Source of the DNA: Pratylenchus scribneri
Lineage: Eukaryota > Nematoda > Chromadorea > Rhabditida > Pratylenchidae
Length of the DNA: 64,000 nt
Assembly (NCBI GenBank): GCA_030063045.1
Contig: JAQSEB010000082.1
Location: forward strand, 496,001-560,000
Reading direction: 5' to 3'
Of the stretch, positions 35,801 through 46,405 are shown piece after piece. Made by a program: the position numbers and the translations under genes. Numbering within the stretch: the stretch's first letter is position 1; each line of letters opens with the position of its first letter. Below the pieces are notes generated by a model, which ran no database searches, was not told where the DNA came from, and saw only the letters and a list, made by a program, of their open reading frames with translations.

Positions 35801-38058
35801 CTTTTTGGAATTACTGTACTGACTGAGAGGGATGCGTCAATCACAAAATCAAAGGGAAATGGGAAAAGAGAGAGCCATTAAAATAAAAATGCTCCTGGGA
35901 AAATTTGATGTAAGTTCCCTCCATTTCCAAAAAATTGAGTATCGTATTCTCTCTTCTTTTCCATTTTGATGCAGGGAGGAAATGATTTGTGGCTCCCTTC
36001 AATTTTCAAATAAGGGTACTCTCACATTTTTTGTTGTAACTAAACAAGAAATTAACCAATTTGGGAAGGCGATATGCCATTTTAAAGCCATAATTGCCCT
36101 CTAAAAATTGGCTATTATAATTTTTTGGATATTTAAAATATTTTGGAAATTAAAGGGCTTTTCCTTACTCAATCAGAAAATTCTGGTTTATTTTATTCAA
36201 AGACATGTAACTTTTTTTAATGGTGGATTTTCAAAATTCAAAATGGCAATTTTGTAGAGGACAATTTGTTCTTTCGTAACTTAGATTTCCTTCCAAGATT
36301 GGTTATTGCCTCGCTGAGTTATGCCAAAAGAATGGGCTCAGTATTGAAAAATCCTCTATTGAGAAATGGTGTAATTTTTTCTTATCATTAAAGGAGACTG
36401 GAAGAGGAACAAGCATTGGCATTAGAGAAGAAGATTGATGCCCTGAACAGGGAACATGAAAGGACGGTGGAATTGATGCAACAAAGGGAACAAGAATTGG
36501 CACAAAAATTCGAAGAATCCAAACGATTAAAGGAATTGAGGGAAGGACAAACACAAACGGAAATTATGGATGAGGGAATGAGGGAAAAGGATGAATTAAT
36601 CCAAAAATTACAAGTGGAATTGGCCAAGGCACATGAAGCGAATACTGGAAGAATTTGTGCCAAAAAGGAGACAAGATCGGTTGGAAAAATTAAAATGGGA
36701 TATGCTCATACTTAATACCTGGCAAACTTCTGCCGTTTAAAATAACTCATCAAGGATGGAACCAATTTTGATGATTTTGGTAATAAATTAAAGAGCTAAC
36801 TTTTGGCTATCAAATAATATTAATTTTATTTAAATTGATTCAGAATTGATGGAATTATGACCAAAAACCACTCAAAATTACGCTAATCCATAGAAAAAGG
36901 TATTTTAAATGGTTTGTTGGTCATAATTCCATCAATTCTGAACCAATTTGAATAAAATTAATATTATTTGATAGCCAAAAGTCTTCACTTTAATTTGATA
37001 CTAAAATAATCAATATTAATTTAATTCTTTGATGAGTTATTTTAAATGGCATCAATTTGCCAGCGACAAGTTGGATTGTTCCTAATAAGAAAATATATGC
37101 CTAAAATAATCCCAAAATAAAATTATTTTTGTGCAGCAAAGCATTGCAATAACCCCGGCAGAACATTTCCTCCTTTGCCAAAAAGTGGTGGCCAATACCA
37201 GCGGTGGTTCCAAATTGTTTGAAGATTTGGGCAGCGGTCATCAAAGAAAGGAATGCCAAAAGCATGAGACAAAAGGACTGTGGGAAAGACGGGGAATTGG
37301 CCGAATGATGGATGCCACCGTGCCCCAGGATTTAAGCCCACCAAATCAGCCGGGCACTTCCGCACAACGGTGAATTATATTTTGCATTTTCACTTATATA
37401 TTTTTAAAAGAGAAATATTCCATTTAATTTATCAAAAAGATTCTAATGGTTCAGTTCAGAAGTTTATTAAAAACCATTAAACCTTAACTTATATCCAATC
37501 GATAGATCTAGGCAACGTACATTATTTGATTAAGTTATGGCTTGAGTTTAATCAATCTCATAGTTTTGAACCAAAATAGGTTTAAACCGTTTAATACCCT
37601 TTAATTATTGACCAAACCAAAATTGGTTTAAACCGTTTAATATCCTTTAATTATTGACCAAACCAAAATAGGTTTAAACCGTTTAATACCCTTTAATTGT
37701 TGACCAAACCAAAATAGGTTTAAACCGTTTAATACCCTTTAATTGTTGACCAAACCATAACAAATTATATACCATTCAATGCGTCTTGACAAGCTCTATC
37801 CAATTTTGGGTATATTTGGTTTGGGAATGTAGGATAAACCCTTACTTTACTTATTAGACCATTATAATTATTTTGGTGACCCTTTTTCGGAAATTTAATT
37901 TAATTTTCAACCCCATTTAAAGATTGCTTTCCCCAACCGGCAATATCCAACGTATTTCCCCTTCCCGTCAAATGTTTTTCCCAAACAATGGTAATGGTGG
38001 AGGGAATGGCAGCAGCAAAAGTGCGCCAACCGAGAAAAGGCCGGCATGGAAATTTTAA
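29847..38058 (+). CDS. FAM184-family long coiled-coil protein
   Basis: About 17 exons. Start: the ATG at 29847 (MVDRLIREK), spliced in phase to 29983-30095. A Ser/Pro/Gln-rich N-terminus ends in a poly-Gly stretch (30605-31000). An almost continuous coiled coil follows from 31543: LRQKIQALEEIVAEYERQKF, then SSRIIDLSEEVLGAKKDFEE and REKEQALEKLRQDHQREIRT. The order and content match the conserved FAM184A/B region (KIQVLE ... R.V.MSREVEE...KFEE ... LE.L...HRREI). Later coiled-coil exons are near 31842-31938, 32349-32645, 33086-33235, 33278-33540, 34057-34260, 34308-34388, 34792-34910, 34961-35278 and 36395-36690. The last exon ends in EKRPAWKF, similar in placement to the FAM184 aromatic end. 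Vertebrate FAM184 proteins are poorly characterised; function here is unknown. Two introns use GC donors (31796 and 32646). Exons 14-16 are the least certain. Confidence 0.75.
30140..30565. mobile_element. C-family element, copy 2, with three 46-bp internal repeats
   Basis: Inverted ends TTGCCGAAAAACATTTAAAT and 'tttcaatgttttttcggca'. The interior repeats 'aattaaagggtattaaacgg' three times (30285-30400). In an intron of the FAM184-type gene. Confidence 0.85.
31110..31470. mobile_element. A-family foldback element, copy 8
   Basis: In an intron of the FAM184-type gene. Arms 'gggaaggcgatatgctatt' and 'atgatatatttctttctcg'. Confidence 0.85.
31985..32290. mobile_element. C-family element, copy 3
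   Basis: Ends AGTATTGAAAATGCCGAAAA and 'aatgctttttcggcaaatt'. One internal 46-bp unit. In an intron of the FAM184-type gene. Confidence 0.8.
32685..33035. mobile_element. A-family foldback element, copy 9
   Basis: Inside the intron of the FAM184-type gene that begins with GC at 32646. Right end 'tactgtttgtcctcgattg' is outside the main arm. Confidence 0.8.
33670..34000. mobile_element. A-family foldback element, copy 10
   Basis: In an intron of the FAM184-type gene. Left arm 'ggccatagctcagcgaggc'; right arm 'tccctattgagatattgcc'. Confidence 0.8.
34420..34745. mobile_element. C-family element, copy 4
   Basis: Left end 'ttgccgaaaaaagatcata'; right end 'caattttttggcaaatta'. One internal unit with TTAAACGGTTTAAACC. 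In an intron of the FAM184-type gene. Confidence 0.8.
35285..36350. mobile_element. A-core-A composite element, copy 2 (contains A copies 11 and 12)
   Basis: A elements at 35285-35625 and 36005-36350 flank a core with 'tttaaatttaattccaaat', 'gaatagaagattctttta' and GAGTATCGTATTCTCTCT. It fills one intron of the FAM184-type gene. Confidence 0.7.
36720..37075. mobile_element. B-family foldback element, copy 3
   Basis: Left end 'gccgtttaaaataactcatc'; right end 'gatgagttattttaaatgg'. In an intron of the FAM184-type gene. Confidence 0.9.
37450..37885. mobile_element. C-family element, copy 5, with four 46-bp internal repeats
   Basis: Opposite orientation to copy 2: 'ccgtttaataccctttaat' repeats four times between 37580 and 37745. 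In the last intron of the FAM184-type gene. Confidence 0.85.
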
Positions 38059-38407
38059 TTAATTAAAAGAAAAGATGGAATTGCGCAACACAGATTAATT
38101 AAATGTTTTCTATTTTTGCTCACAAATAACTATTAAATTGCATAAATTTGATAAATGAAAATAAAAGCGAAGAAGCGATAAAAATCGGAAGCGAAGATTT
38201 TAAAATGCGAAAGGGAAAAAGCCTCACCGATTGCATTGTTCTTCGCCTTTTTCATTTTTTTCGGCATTCCAATCCCTTCCATTTTTCAATTATCATTTTT
38301 CACTCTCGATGACCTGGATTTTCCCACCCACATTCATTTGTTCGCCATTTAAACTCTCAATTTCTTCCTCCCGAAAATATTCTCAATTCTCCGTAATTCC
38401 CAAAAAA

Positions 38408-41400
38408 ATGTCGACAATTGAAATTATTTTCCTTCTCCTCCTTCCAACCTTTGCCAATTTTGAATCCATTGAAGAGGATCAAGGTGACCCATATTATGGT
38501 GTCCCATTGGGCGCATTGCACTATTCGGCCGAGGGCACTTCCGTAAACATTCAAATTATTGTGCATAAATTGGTCACTTTTTCCCTTAAGGCGGAAGTTT
38601 ATGCGGCCGATGAATTCTCCATCATTTTCAATCATTTTTACCATAATCCACGGGAATCCGGGTTAGTCAATTATATTCCCAATTGAAGCTCGAATAGACT
38701 ATTGAAAATGCCGAAAAAATAAAACATAATGGAAAATAATTAAAATGGATTAAAGAGAATTTGTCCTAAATTAGGTAGAAAAATTATATATATTTGGGGC
38801 AATTGTAAAACAGGCGGAATTATGTTTGGGGCAATTGTAAAACAGGCGGAATTATGTTTGGGGCAATTGTAAAACAGGCGGAATTATTTGGGGCAATTGT
38901 AAAACAGGCGGAATTATTTGGGGCAATTGTAAAACAGGCGGAATTATGTTTGGGGCAATTGTAAAACAGGCGGAATTATTTGGGGCAATTGTAAAACAGG
39001 CGGAATTATTTGGGGCAATTGTAAAACAGGCGGAATTATTTGGTGCAATTGTAAAACAGGCGGAATTATTTGGTGCAATTGTAAAACAGGCGGAATTATG
39101 TTTGGGGCAATTGTAAAACAGGCGGAATTATTTGGGGCAATTGTAAAACAGGCGGAATTATTTGGGGCAATTGTAAAACAGGCGGAATTATTTGGGGCAA
39201 TTGTAAAACAGGCGGAATTATTTGGGGCAATTGTAAAACAGGCGGAATTATTTAGGGCAATTGTACGGCATTTTCAATACTCTTATGGCAAATTAAATAT
39301 TTTCCTCTTCCATTTTCCCTTCCACAGTTGCACAGCAATGATGATTGGGCCACCCCGAGCGGAAGACAGGGAAAATGTGGTCCCAGGGCATGGCCTAATT
39401 TTGCCATTGGCCCATTCCCCTGTTGCGGCACGACATCGGGCCAAAAGGAGGCGAAGGAGTACGGTATCCAATGGAAAGAGGGAACAATTCCAAGGCTATT
39501 GGCCCGTTGAATTCGATCATTTGTTGATGAGCCCCACAGGGGGAGAGGATGGACAGAAAAAGGGAAAGGAAGGAGGAGGGAAAGGGAGAAAGGAAGAAAG
39601 TGGCAAAAATGATGGAAATGAGGAAATGGCAGTGTTGAACAGAGTCAGTCTGAACTTATCCGTCACGGATCAACTTCTTTTGGGCAGCCACACGTTTGTT
39701 CTATGAGAAATAACTCATTAAGGATGGAACAATTTTGATAGTTTTATTATGAAATTAAAAAGCTGACTTTTAGCTCTCAAGTATTATTTTCTTTGTTTAA
39801 ATTGCTTCAGAATTGATGGAATTATGAGCAAAAAATGATTGAAACTTTGGCCAATTTATAAAAAAAAATTATATGAAATAAGTTTATTGTGCATAATTCC
39901 ATCATTTCTGAACTAATTTAAATAAAATTTAATATTATTTGATAGCCAAAAGTTAGCTCTTTAATTTATTACCAAAATATCAAAATTAGTTCCATTCCTT
40001 CCTTGATGAGTTAATATAAACGGCGACAAGTTGGGGGTGTCTGACTAACTCTCCAATTTAAGTTGGGCTCAAGATTCCAATTCCATCCCAATGGCCTCCA
40101 CCTTTTTGCCTTCCAGCACCATTAAATCCTCAAATTCATCGACAGATACCACATCAAATTCGTCTTCCACAGTTTCCCAAATGACACAAGAAACAACAAA
40201 TGTGCCATCTTCACCCCCAAATACACCGAAACCCTCACAATCAGTGACAATGGCGCCCCCCACACAGCCTTTGATCCTTTTAGGGTGAATAATGGGGCGT
40301 AGTGGATGATTGAGTTCTGCTTGAGTCAATATGATTTTTTGGCCATAGAAACGCGAGGCGATTGTCGAATTTAGAAAGCAATAGAACATTTTATTGCCCC
40401 AAAGTGCCCTCTATAAAATAGCCATTTTAAAATTTTACGAAGTCAAACTTTATAAAAAGTAAACTCTTTAGTATTAAAAATAGACCGAAATTTTCAAATT
40501 GATTGGAAGGAACGCTGTTTATTTTACAAATTGTTTAAACTATTCAAAAAAATATTAGAGCTAATTTTTAGAAGGCACTTTAGGCTTTCGAATAGAAAAT
40601 TGCCTTCTCAAATTGGTTTTCATCTATGGAAATATGGCCAAAAGAACGAAGCATGAACTCAAATCGCGGGATTTAAATGTCCTCTAGGGAAATGGGGGGG
40701 GGGGGGAGGAAAAGACAAATTTGGAATTTATTTTCAGTGGAAAACGTGCTTCCCATCAACAACAAATGGTGAAAGCATCCGAAATGAACAGTGAATATGA
40801 GGAGCCGTTGATTAAACTGAATTCAGATGCGGAAATTCGGCGGGCACCCGCAAGACATAGTAAAAGGGGAAAACGCTGCCCCAAATTTTTGCCACAATAA
40901 CTCATCAAGGACTGAACCAATTTTGATAAATTTGGTATCAAATTAAAGAGCAGCAGATTATTGGCTATTCTATGATATCAATTTTATTTAAATTCTTTCA
41001 GAATTTTTTGCATAATGCCTTAAAAATATTTAAAATAATCTACCATTGGTTTGGCACATTTTTATAGGCTTTTTGGTCATAATTCCTTCAATTCTGAGTT
41101 AATTTTTAAAAAATTAATATTATTTGATAAACAACATTCTACTTTTCACTATGATATTTCAATCATCAAAATTGGTCAGTTCTTTATAAATTATTATAAA
41201 TGGCATCAATTTGGGCAGCTAGCTACATAAAATGGGGGAATTTATGGGGAAAATAAAGGCCCTTCCTCTCTGGAATAGATGCAGTCAATTTGGAAAAGGC
41301 CAATGAATTGGATGAAAAAGACATTCCGGCAACATTGTCAACCATCGCCAGCACCGTAACAATTGGCCAGCGAACAACAAGCCAACCACGATTTTGGGTT

Positions 41401-43165
41401 ATCAAAGACCCACGGGAGGGAAGGAGGCAAAGGCTAATCGAGGTAGGGTAAAGGAAAAGGGCACTAAAAATGTGAAAATTAATTGAAGTTACGTAAAAAG
41501 CTGGACCCGAATTATGTTCCACCGACAACAAGCACAACTGCAGCGCCATTTTCCCCACTGGAAGCACAATTTGAGCTGCCACGAATCCGGGATAAATTGG
41601 CCACATTTGCATTGACAAATGGAGCCAAAATCACACAATACAAATGGATTGGACTTTGGAATCAGTGCACAAAGGTGCAACACACATTTATTAAATGGAT
41701 AAACAATTGAAATTACAGAAAAGATTGTAACGGTTTAGACCTAAAACCTTATATTCAATCGAAAGATCGCGTCAAAACCCATTGTTTGATTATGTTTTGG
41801 CTTAGTAACCAAATCTAACTGGTTTTGAACCAATAAACCAAAATAGGTTTAAACCGTTTAATACCCTTTAATTGTTGACCAAACCATAACAAATTATATA
41901 CCTTATTAAATTAATTTTTTAATTATCAGAGGCATATCCCGCTGGTCTCGTTGCGCGATGTGGACCCTCCTAGAGAGGAGAAAATAATGCCATTGAGTGG
42001 ATGGTCCCACAATGTGACCTCATATCGGCTGCACATTCTAAATTGCAATACAATTCTCATTCCATCATTCCATTATGATGGCCGAAACACGACTAAAAGT
42101 ATAAAAGATGGGAGATTTTTGAAGAATTTTCCCTTTTTAAAGATACTTATTTCTTCACGGGCGTTGGCCAATTCCCGGAGGCCGTTGAGCAACAAATCAA
42201 GGCAAATGTGGTTGGGCAACGGAAGTAAGCCGAGGGGAAATAATGAGGATTTAATTATTGTTTATATAATTATTGTGAGTACCACCGATTGAACGCCTAG
42301 CCAATTCTTTTGGCCATAGCTCAACCAGGAAAAAAAGAATTTAAGAAGGCGATCTGTCAATTAAGAGCCCTATACATCCTCTAAAAATTGGCCAATTAAA
42401 TTTTTAAATATTTCATAATTTTGTAGAAAAAGCGGCTTTTCCTCCAATCAATCAAAAAATTCAAATTAATTACACTCAAAGTCATGTAACTTTTTATAAG
42501 GTTTAAATTATAAAATTTAGAATAGGCCAAATTTTAAAGGACATTTTTGGCTTTTCAATGGTATATCGCCTTCCAAAATTGGCTATCGCCTCGTTGAGTT
42601 TGTGAATAAAAGAATGGTCCATTTTTGAATTGTTTCTTAACTTGAACCTGCCCCAATCTTCTTCCCTTTTTGTTAAAAAGAAAAGAGGGAATACGGTACA
42701 AGAAAGAAGGGAAATGACTATTGGTATTGGGTGGGGCATTTTATGATGGATCCATTCTTCACTTTAGCTAATCATTGATTGATGCCTGAGGGCACATTCT
42801 GCTGCTGGACGCTTCTCTGTAAGGAAGGCGCCTTTCCCTCTTTTTATATTACGGTAGCATAAGAAGAAAGGAGATAGGCGATCCCTCCCCTTATTCTATT
42901 ATAAAACAATTTAAATTTAATGGCAACCTTACCTAATTAATGTCCCATAAATTCTTTAAAATCACAAAAAAAACACTAATATTTTTCCAGGGGTGAACCA
43001 TTGCGCAGTTACACGGGCGAAGATGTACTGCTCCGATTGCCTCGTCCCTATCGCACATTTGACATCGATTTCATCTCAATTTTCAATACGGATGAACAAA
43101 AATCATTTGGCCATGTTCTAATCCCCTCACTTTTGGTGCCATCCTGTCCGGAAGATGATGATTGA
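38408..43165 (+). CDS. Secreted DM13-domain protein with Ser/Thr-rich linker
   Basis: Nine exons join in phase: 38408-38661, 39328-39693, 40063-40284, 40738-40859, 41279-41442, 41489-41674, 41930-42098, 42143-42224 and 42991-43165. Exon 1 starts with a signal peptide (MSTIEIIFLLLLPTFANF) and then a DM13-like stretch (EVYAADEFSIIFNHFYHN). Exons 2-5 encode a basic, Ser/Thr/Pro-rich linker with RAKRRRRS and other dibasic sites. A second, better DM13 domain runs from KWIGLWNQC through SYRLHILNCNTILIPSFHYD, TYFFTGVGQFPEA, LRSYTGEDVLLRLPRPYRTF and DIDFISIFNTDEQKSFGHV to the end. DM13 domains occur in extracellular and matrix proteins such as Drosophila Skeletor and Knickkopf and are proposed to take part in redox or cuticle organisation. 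The ATG lies only 350 bp after the FAM184-type stop, so the two may share an operon. Five of its long introns each carry repeat elements. Confidence 0.8.
38690..39295. mobile_element. C-type inverted ends enclosing a 30-bp satellite array
   Basis: GACTATTGAAAATGCCGAAA at the left and CGGCATTTTCAATACTC at the right are inverted copies of the C-family terminus. Between them lies satellite array 2. In the first intron of the DM13 gene. Confidence 0.7.
38793..39266. repeat. 30-bp satellite array 2 (about 15 units)
   Basis: Same unit as array 1 (GGGGCAATTGTAAAACAGGC + GGAATTATTT), with 30- and 33-bp variants and two units carrying GGTGCAATT. Same orientation as array 1. Confidence 0.95.
39700..40040. 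mobile_element. B-family foldback element, copy 4
   Basis: Begins within a few bases of the likely donor of DM13 exon 2. Left end 'aataactcattaaggatgg'; right end TTGATGAGTTAATATAAACG. Confidence 0.85.
40310..40660. mobile_element. A-family foldback element, copy 13
   Basis: In the third DM13 intron. Left part is more diverged than the right ('ttttagaaggcactttagg'). Confidence 0.7.
40694..40706 (+). repeat. Poly-G tract, 13 G
   Basis: G13 on the + strand, 31 bp before DM13 exon 4. Confidence 0.95.
40890..41215. mobile_element. B-family foldback element, copy 5
   Basis: In the fourth DM13 intron. Left end 'aactcatcaaggactgaacc'; right end diverged ('ggtcagttctttataaatt'). Confidence 0.85.
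41715..41915. mobile_element. C-family element, copy 6 (shortened)
   Basis: In the sixth DM13 intron. Contains 'aggtttaaaccgtttaata' and 'aaccataacaaattatata'. Confidence 0.75.
42280..42630. mobile_element. A-family foldback element, copy 14
   Basis: In the last DM13 intron. Left arm 'tttggccatagctcaacca'; right arm 'ctatcgcctcgttgagttt'. Confidence 0.85.
42640..42900. repeat. Core segment shared with 63.35-63.55 kb and with the A-core-A composites
   Basis: Adjacent to A copy 14. 'gagggaatacggtacaaga' matches the composite cores. 'ttgattgatgcctg' with 'ggaaggcgcctttccctct' matches, in reverse, the segment between the A copies at 63.3 and 63.6 kb. Confidence 0.6.
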
Positions 43166-44167
43166 TGGAATAAATTGTGGATAAATATTTTAAATAAATG
43201 TGAATAATTTATGGGCACTCTGGACTCGTTGGGACCGTGGCACGCCATTTGGCCAAATTTTTTGTTTTGGTGGAGAAAAATGTCCGTGTCAGACGGTCAC
43301 AACGGGCCACAAAAGACTGCCAATCAAATCAAAATTGTCAAAAATGTTGAATCAGGAAAAAGCAAAGGCGGGCAATACTTTTATAGGAAAGGCGTTCCAA
43401 TCCAACTTAATGCCGTTTATAATTAATAACCCATCAAAGGAATGAACTAATTTTGATGATTTTAGTATCAAATTAATGAGCAGACTTTTGGCTATCAAAT
43501 AATATTAAATTTTATTTTAAATTGGTTTAGAATTGATGGAATTATGCTGCCGGAAAATCAAAATGTTCTTTATAATCGATTTATCAAATTTTCAACGTTT
43601 TTTAGTCATAATTTCATCTATTTTGAACTAATTTAAATAAATTTAATATTATTTGATAGCCAAAAGACTGCTCTTTAATTTGATACTAAAATCATCAAAA
43701 TTGGTTCATTTCTTGATGAGTTATTTATTATAAATGGCGATAAGTTGGGTCGCATCCATTAGGATTGGGGGAAAAGCAAAGGAGTCAGAAGAATTTTGAG
43801 GTAAAAGGAAAAGCATTTTGCTGTTTGTGGGGATGGGGGAAAGAAATGTTTGTGCCGGAGATCATCCGTCTCCCACCCGCTTCTTCATTCAAATGCTAAC
43901 AACACAAAATGAGAATGGGTAATCCTTTTGTACTAAAATGAAAATTGTGGAAGCCAGCCAACGGATTTATTTTGTTCCTCTTCTCATACTCTGTTGCTCA
44001 CCGGAGAGTAAAAAATATAAAAAAAAATGTAGAACAATGTAAATTGTGAATTTGGGGGCAATAAAAGAGAGACCAGCTTTTTGTTGGAATGAATTTGGGC
44101 AAAAATTTGTGATTCCTTCCTTCTTTCCGATTAAATTAAATAGTCATTTTCCTCATCAAATTCTTTT
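43166..44167. other. Convergent spacer between the DM13 and neuropeptide genes
   Basis: Contains the DM13 3' flank, a B element (43425-43755) and 400 bp of unremarkable sequence. Confidence 0.5.
43425..43755. mobile_element. B-family foldback element, copy 6
   Basis: Left part 'aataacccatcaaaggaatg'; right end 'ttcttgatgagttatttat'. One arm carries a short insertion. Confidence 0.85.
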
Positions 44168-44834
44168 TTATTTCCTGCTTGGAATGAAATGGAATTGTTC
44201 ATGGCCTTGGCTTCCATCGGCCATATATTCGGCCAGCGACAATCCAATGGAAGGACTCCGCTTTGGATTCATTGACCAAAGTGCCCGATAATATCGAGGA
44301 TGTTGCTGCGAAGACAATTCGGCATCAAAAATTGGCTGAAATTTTGGATTGTGATAAAACATTTGACATAACCCAATTTGTAGCCGACCCAACATGTCCC
44401 AAATGCTTATAACTTTTCAAAGATTGAACTAATTTTGATGATTTTGCTATCAAATTAAAGTGCAGAATTTTGGCTATAAAATAATATTAATTTTATTTAA
44501 ATTGATTTAGAATTGATGGAATTATACAGCCAAAAACAAAATTTAAAATGACAATTACAATTACAATGAATTAGGAAAATTTTCAGTGGTTTTTTGGACA
44601 TAATTCCATCATTTCTGAACCAATTTAAATAAAATTAATATTATTTGATAGCCAAAAGTCTGCTCTTTAATTTGATAATAAAACTATCAAAATTAGTTAC
44701 ATCTTTGATGCGTTATTTAAAACTGAGACAAAATGGTTTGTGAAAACATTAGCATAAATAGGACGAACCGATGCGCAAACAATCAACAATGGAATGGCCA
44801 AAAGGAGGAAGAAAAATAACTGCATGGGACGCAT
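44168..44834 (-). CDS. nlp-49: Neuropeptide precursor resembling nematode NLP-49
   Basis: Two exons. Exon 1 (44834-44748) starts MRPMQLFFFLLLAIPLLIVC, a clear signal peptide, then ASVRPIYAN. Exon 2 (44335-44168) starts after a good AATTTCAG acceptor and joins in phase: PIFDAELSSQQHPRYYRALW, SMNPKR, then SPSIGLSLAEYMADGSQG, HEQFHFIPS, RK and stop, about 84 aa in all. The KR-SPS-x-GLSLAEYMA...FHF-x-PS peptide closely resembles, from memory, the C. elegans NLP-49 peptide, which signals through the receptor SEB-3 in arousal and locomotion. Odd: the Gly that would supply a C-terminal amide before the final basic pair is missing (PSRK). The intron contains a complete B-family element, which accounts for most of its length. 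The exon 1 donor is AAT|GTTTTC; GCA-TCG|GTTCGT is an alternative in the same phase. Confidence 0.72.
44400..44730. mobile_element. B-family foldback element, copy 7
   Basis: In the intron of the NLP-49-like gene. Left arm 'caaagattgaactaattttg'; right arm 'ttagttacatctttgatgc'. Confidence 0.85.
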
Positions 44835-46405
44835 TTTTTGTGTGTTGTATAGTCCAAGAGGATGAGGGACTTTTTTGTGAAATGAAAGGTAGAACCTTAA
44901 AATTGGAATAAAAATGAAAATGATGGAATGAAATTTGCAAGGAAAAAAATGTGAATTTTGGACGGATGAATTGCCGGAAATTAACAAATGAATGAAATGG
45001 AATAGACTGCGCCCTCGTGATCTGCGCGAATTCCAAGAAAATGTGCCAAAAAGCGAAAAGGACAGAAAGAAGGGGGAAAATTGTGCCAATGTTTCGTTCG
45101 ATGAACTCCCAAAATGATGAAAGGATGGATGGATGATGGTGGATTAGGGTGAAAAGGGGATTTGGTGAATGATGTGGCCGTAGTCCGCGAAACGGAAATG
45201 TAATGTGCCGGCAGTATCCTTGCCTTTCGGCTTCGCATTGAAAATTTGGGGCGGCCTCTTTTATGCCCGTTGGCATCCCCTAACCCCCCAAAGGGCCGCT
45301 AATTGTGAGGGGAAAGGAAAAGTGGGCCCCGCGGGTCTCCGGCTCGACGGATCTGGGTGAGTCGTCCAACAAAAAAAATGAATAAAGAAGATGGATTGAG
45401 GCGAATTTGGGCCTTCTCTCCACATTCAATGCCGCCGAAAGCCGATTATTAATTAACGACGGAGGACCCAAAATTTGGGGCAGCAATGTTTATATGCACA
45501 ACCAGCAAAGGGAAAAGGGCATAATGAGGGGCAAAATTGCATTTGGACGCAAACACAAAAGGAAAGGAGGCTGCCAGACGTGCCATCAAAGGAAATATGG
45601 GGTGAGGAGGGCATATTATTACGCGCAATGATATTTTTCAATTGAAAATGGCCCAACATTTTAATGAAAAGAAAAAATGGAAGGCCGTGGGTGGCCGAAC
45701 ATCTGGGGTCCCCTTTTCATTTATCCATTTTTTTATTATATTTCTTATGATTATATGTAATTATGACGGCACACAAAATATTTATTTGGGTTGAAAAATG
45801 TCAATGCGAAGAATCTGATTAAAGGAAATGACGAGAATTTTTTTTTGGTAAAAGCGGATAATATTTTTGGAAATAAATGGAAATGGTAGGGCAGAGGGCA
45901 CTTTCTGTACAACCAATTCAGTACAGTGGACATTCTTTTGGCCAAATCTTAATGCGGCGAAAACTAGTTTAGGAAGGTGTTATACCACTGGAAAGTCCGA
46001 AGTGCCCTCTATAATTTGGCATATTTTAATTGTAATGAAATCCAACTTAACAAAAAGTTAACTGTTTTTGAATATAATAAATCCAAAAATATTTTATTGT
46101 GTAGAAGAAAAGCTGCTTATTTTACTTATTATTTTAAACTATCAAAAAAGCAGAAAAGCCTCTTTTTAAAGGGCCTTTATGGCTTTCAATTAGCATATCG
46201 CCTTCCCAAATTGGTGGCTTCCTTGTTGAGATAAGGCCAAAGGAATGATATGGTACTGAATTGGTTGCATTGAGATGTTCTGTTTGGTAACTTATATTTG
46301 GAAGAAAGTTTTTTGGAAATAAATGAAAAATATTTTTAAACATTTTATTGCATCAATGGAAAATGTCTTTGTATTTAAATTAATTTTAATCCAACAATTT
46401 TATTC
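44835..46405. other. Spacer with the promoter region of the neuropeptide gene
   Basis: Between the NLP-49-like start and the stop of the long coiled-coil gene. It contains one A element (45915-46280). The 44.9-45.7 kb part is less AT-rich. No supported gene. Confidence 0.45.
45915..46280. mobile_element. A-family foldback element, copy 15
   Basis: Between the neuropeptide and coiled-coil genes. Arms 'tttaggaaggtgttatacc' and 'agcatatcgccttcccaaa'. Confidence 0.8.

Noticed and set aside
39098..39327. Upstream extension of the DM13 exon 2 frame into the satellite (GAIVKQAELF repeats)
   Set aside because: The frame runs through the tandem array; a good TTCCACAG acceptor at 39327 marks the real exon start.
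44230..44404. Plus-strand frame (PATIQWKDSALDS ... CPKCL) over the neuropeptide exon
   Set aside because: It has no start or matching upstream exon, and the opposite strand encodes a recognisable neuropeptide with signal peptide and splice sites.
44697..45276. Longer minus-strand frames upstream of the neuropeptide start
   Set aside because: They precede the signal-peptide ATG in low-complexity sequence and lack any motif.
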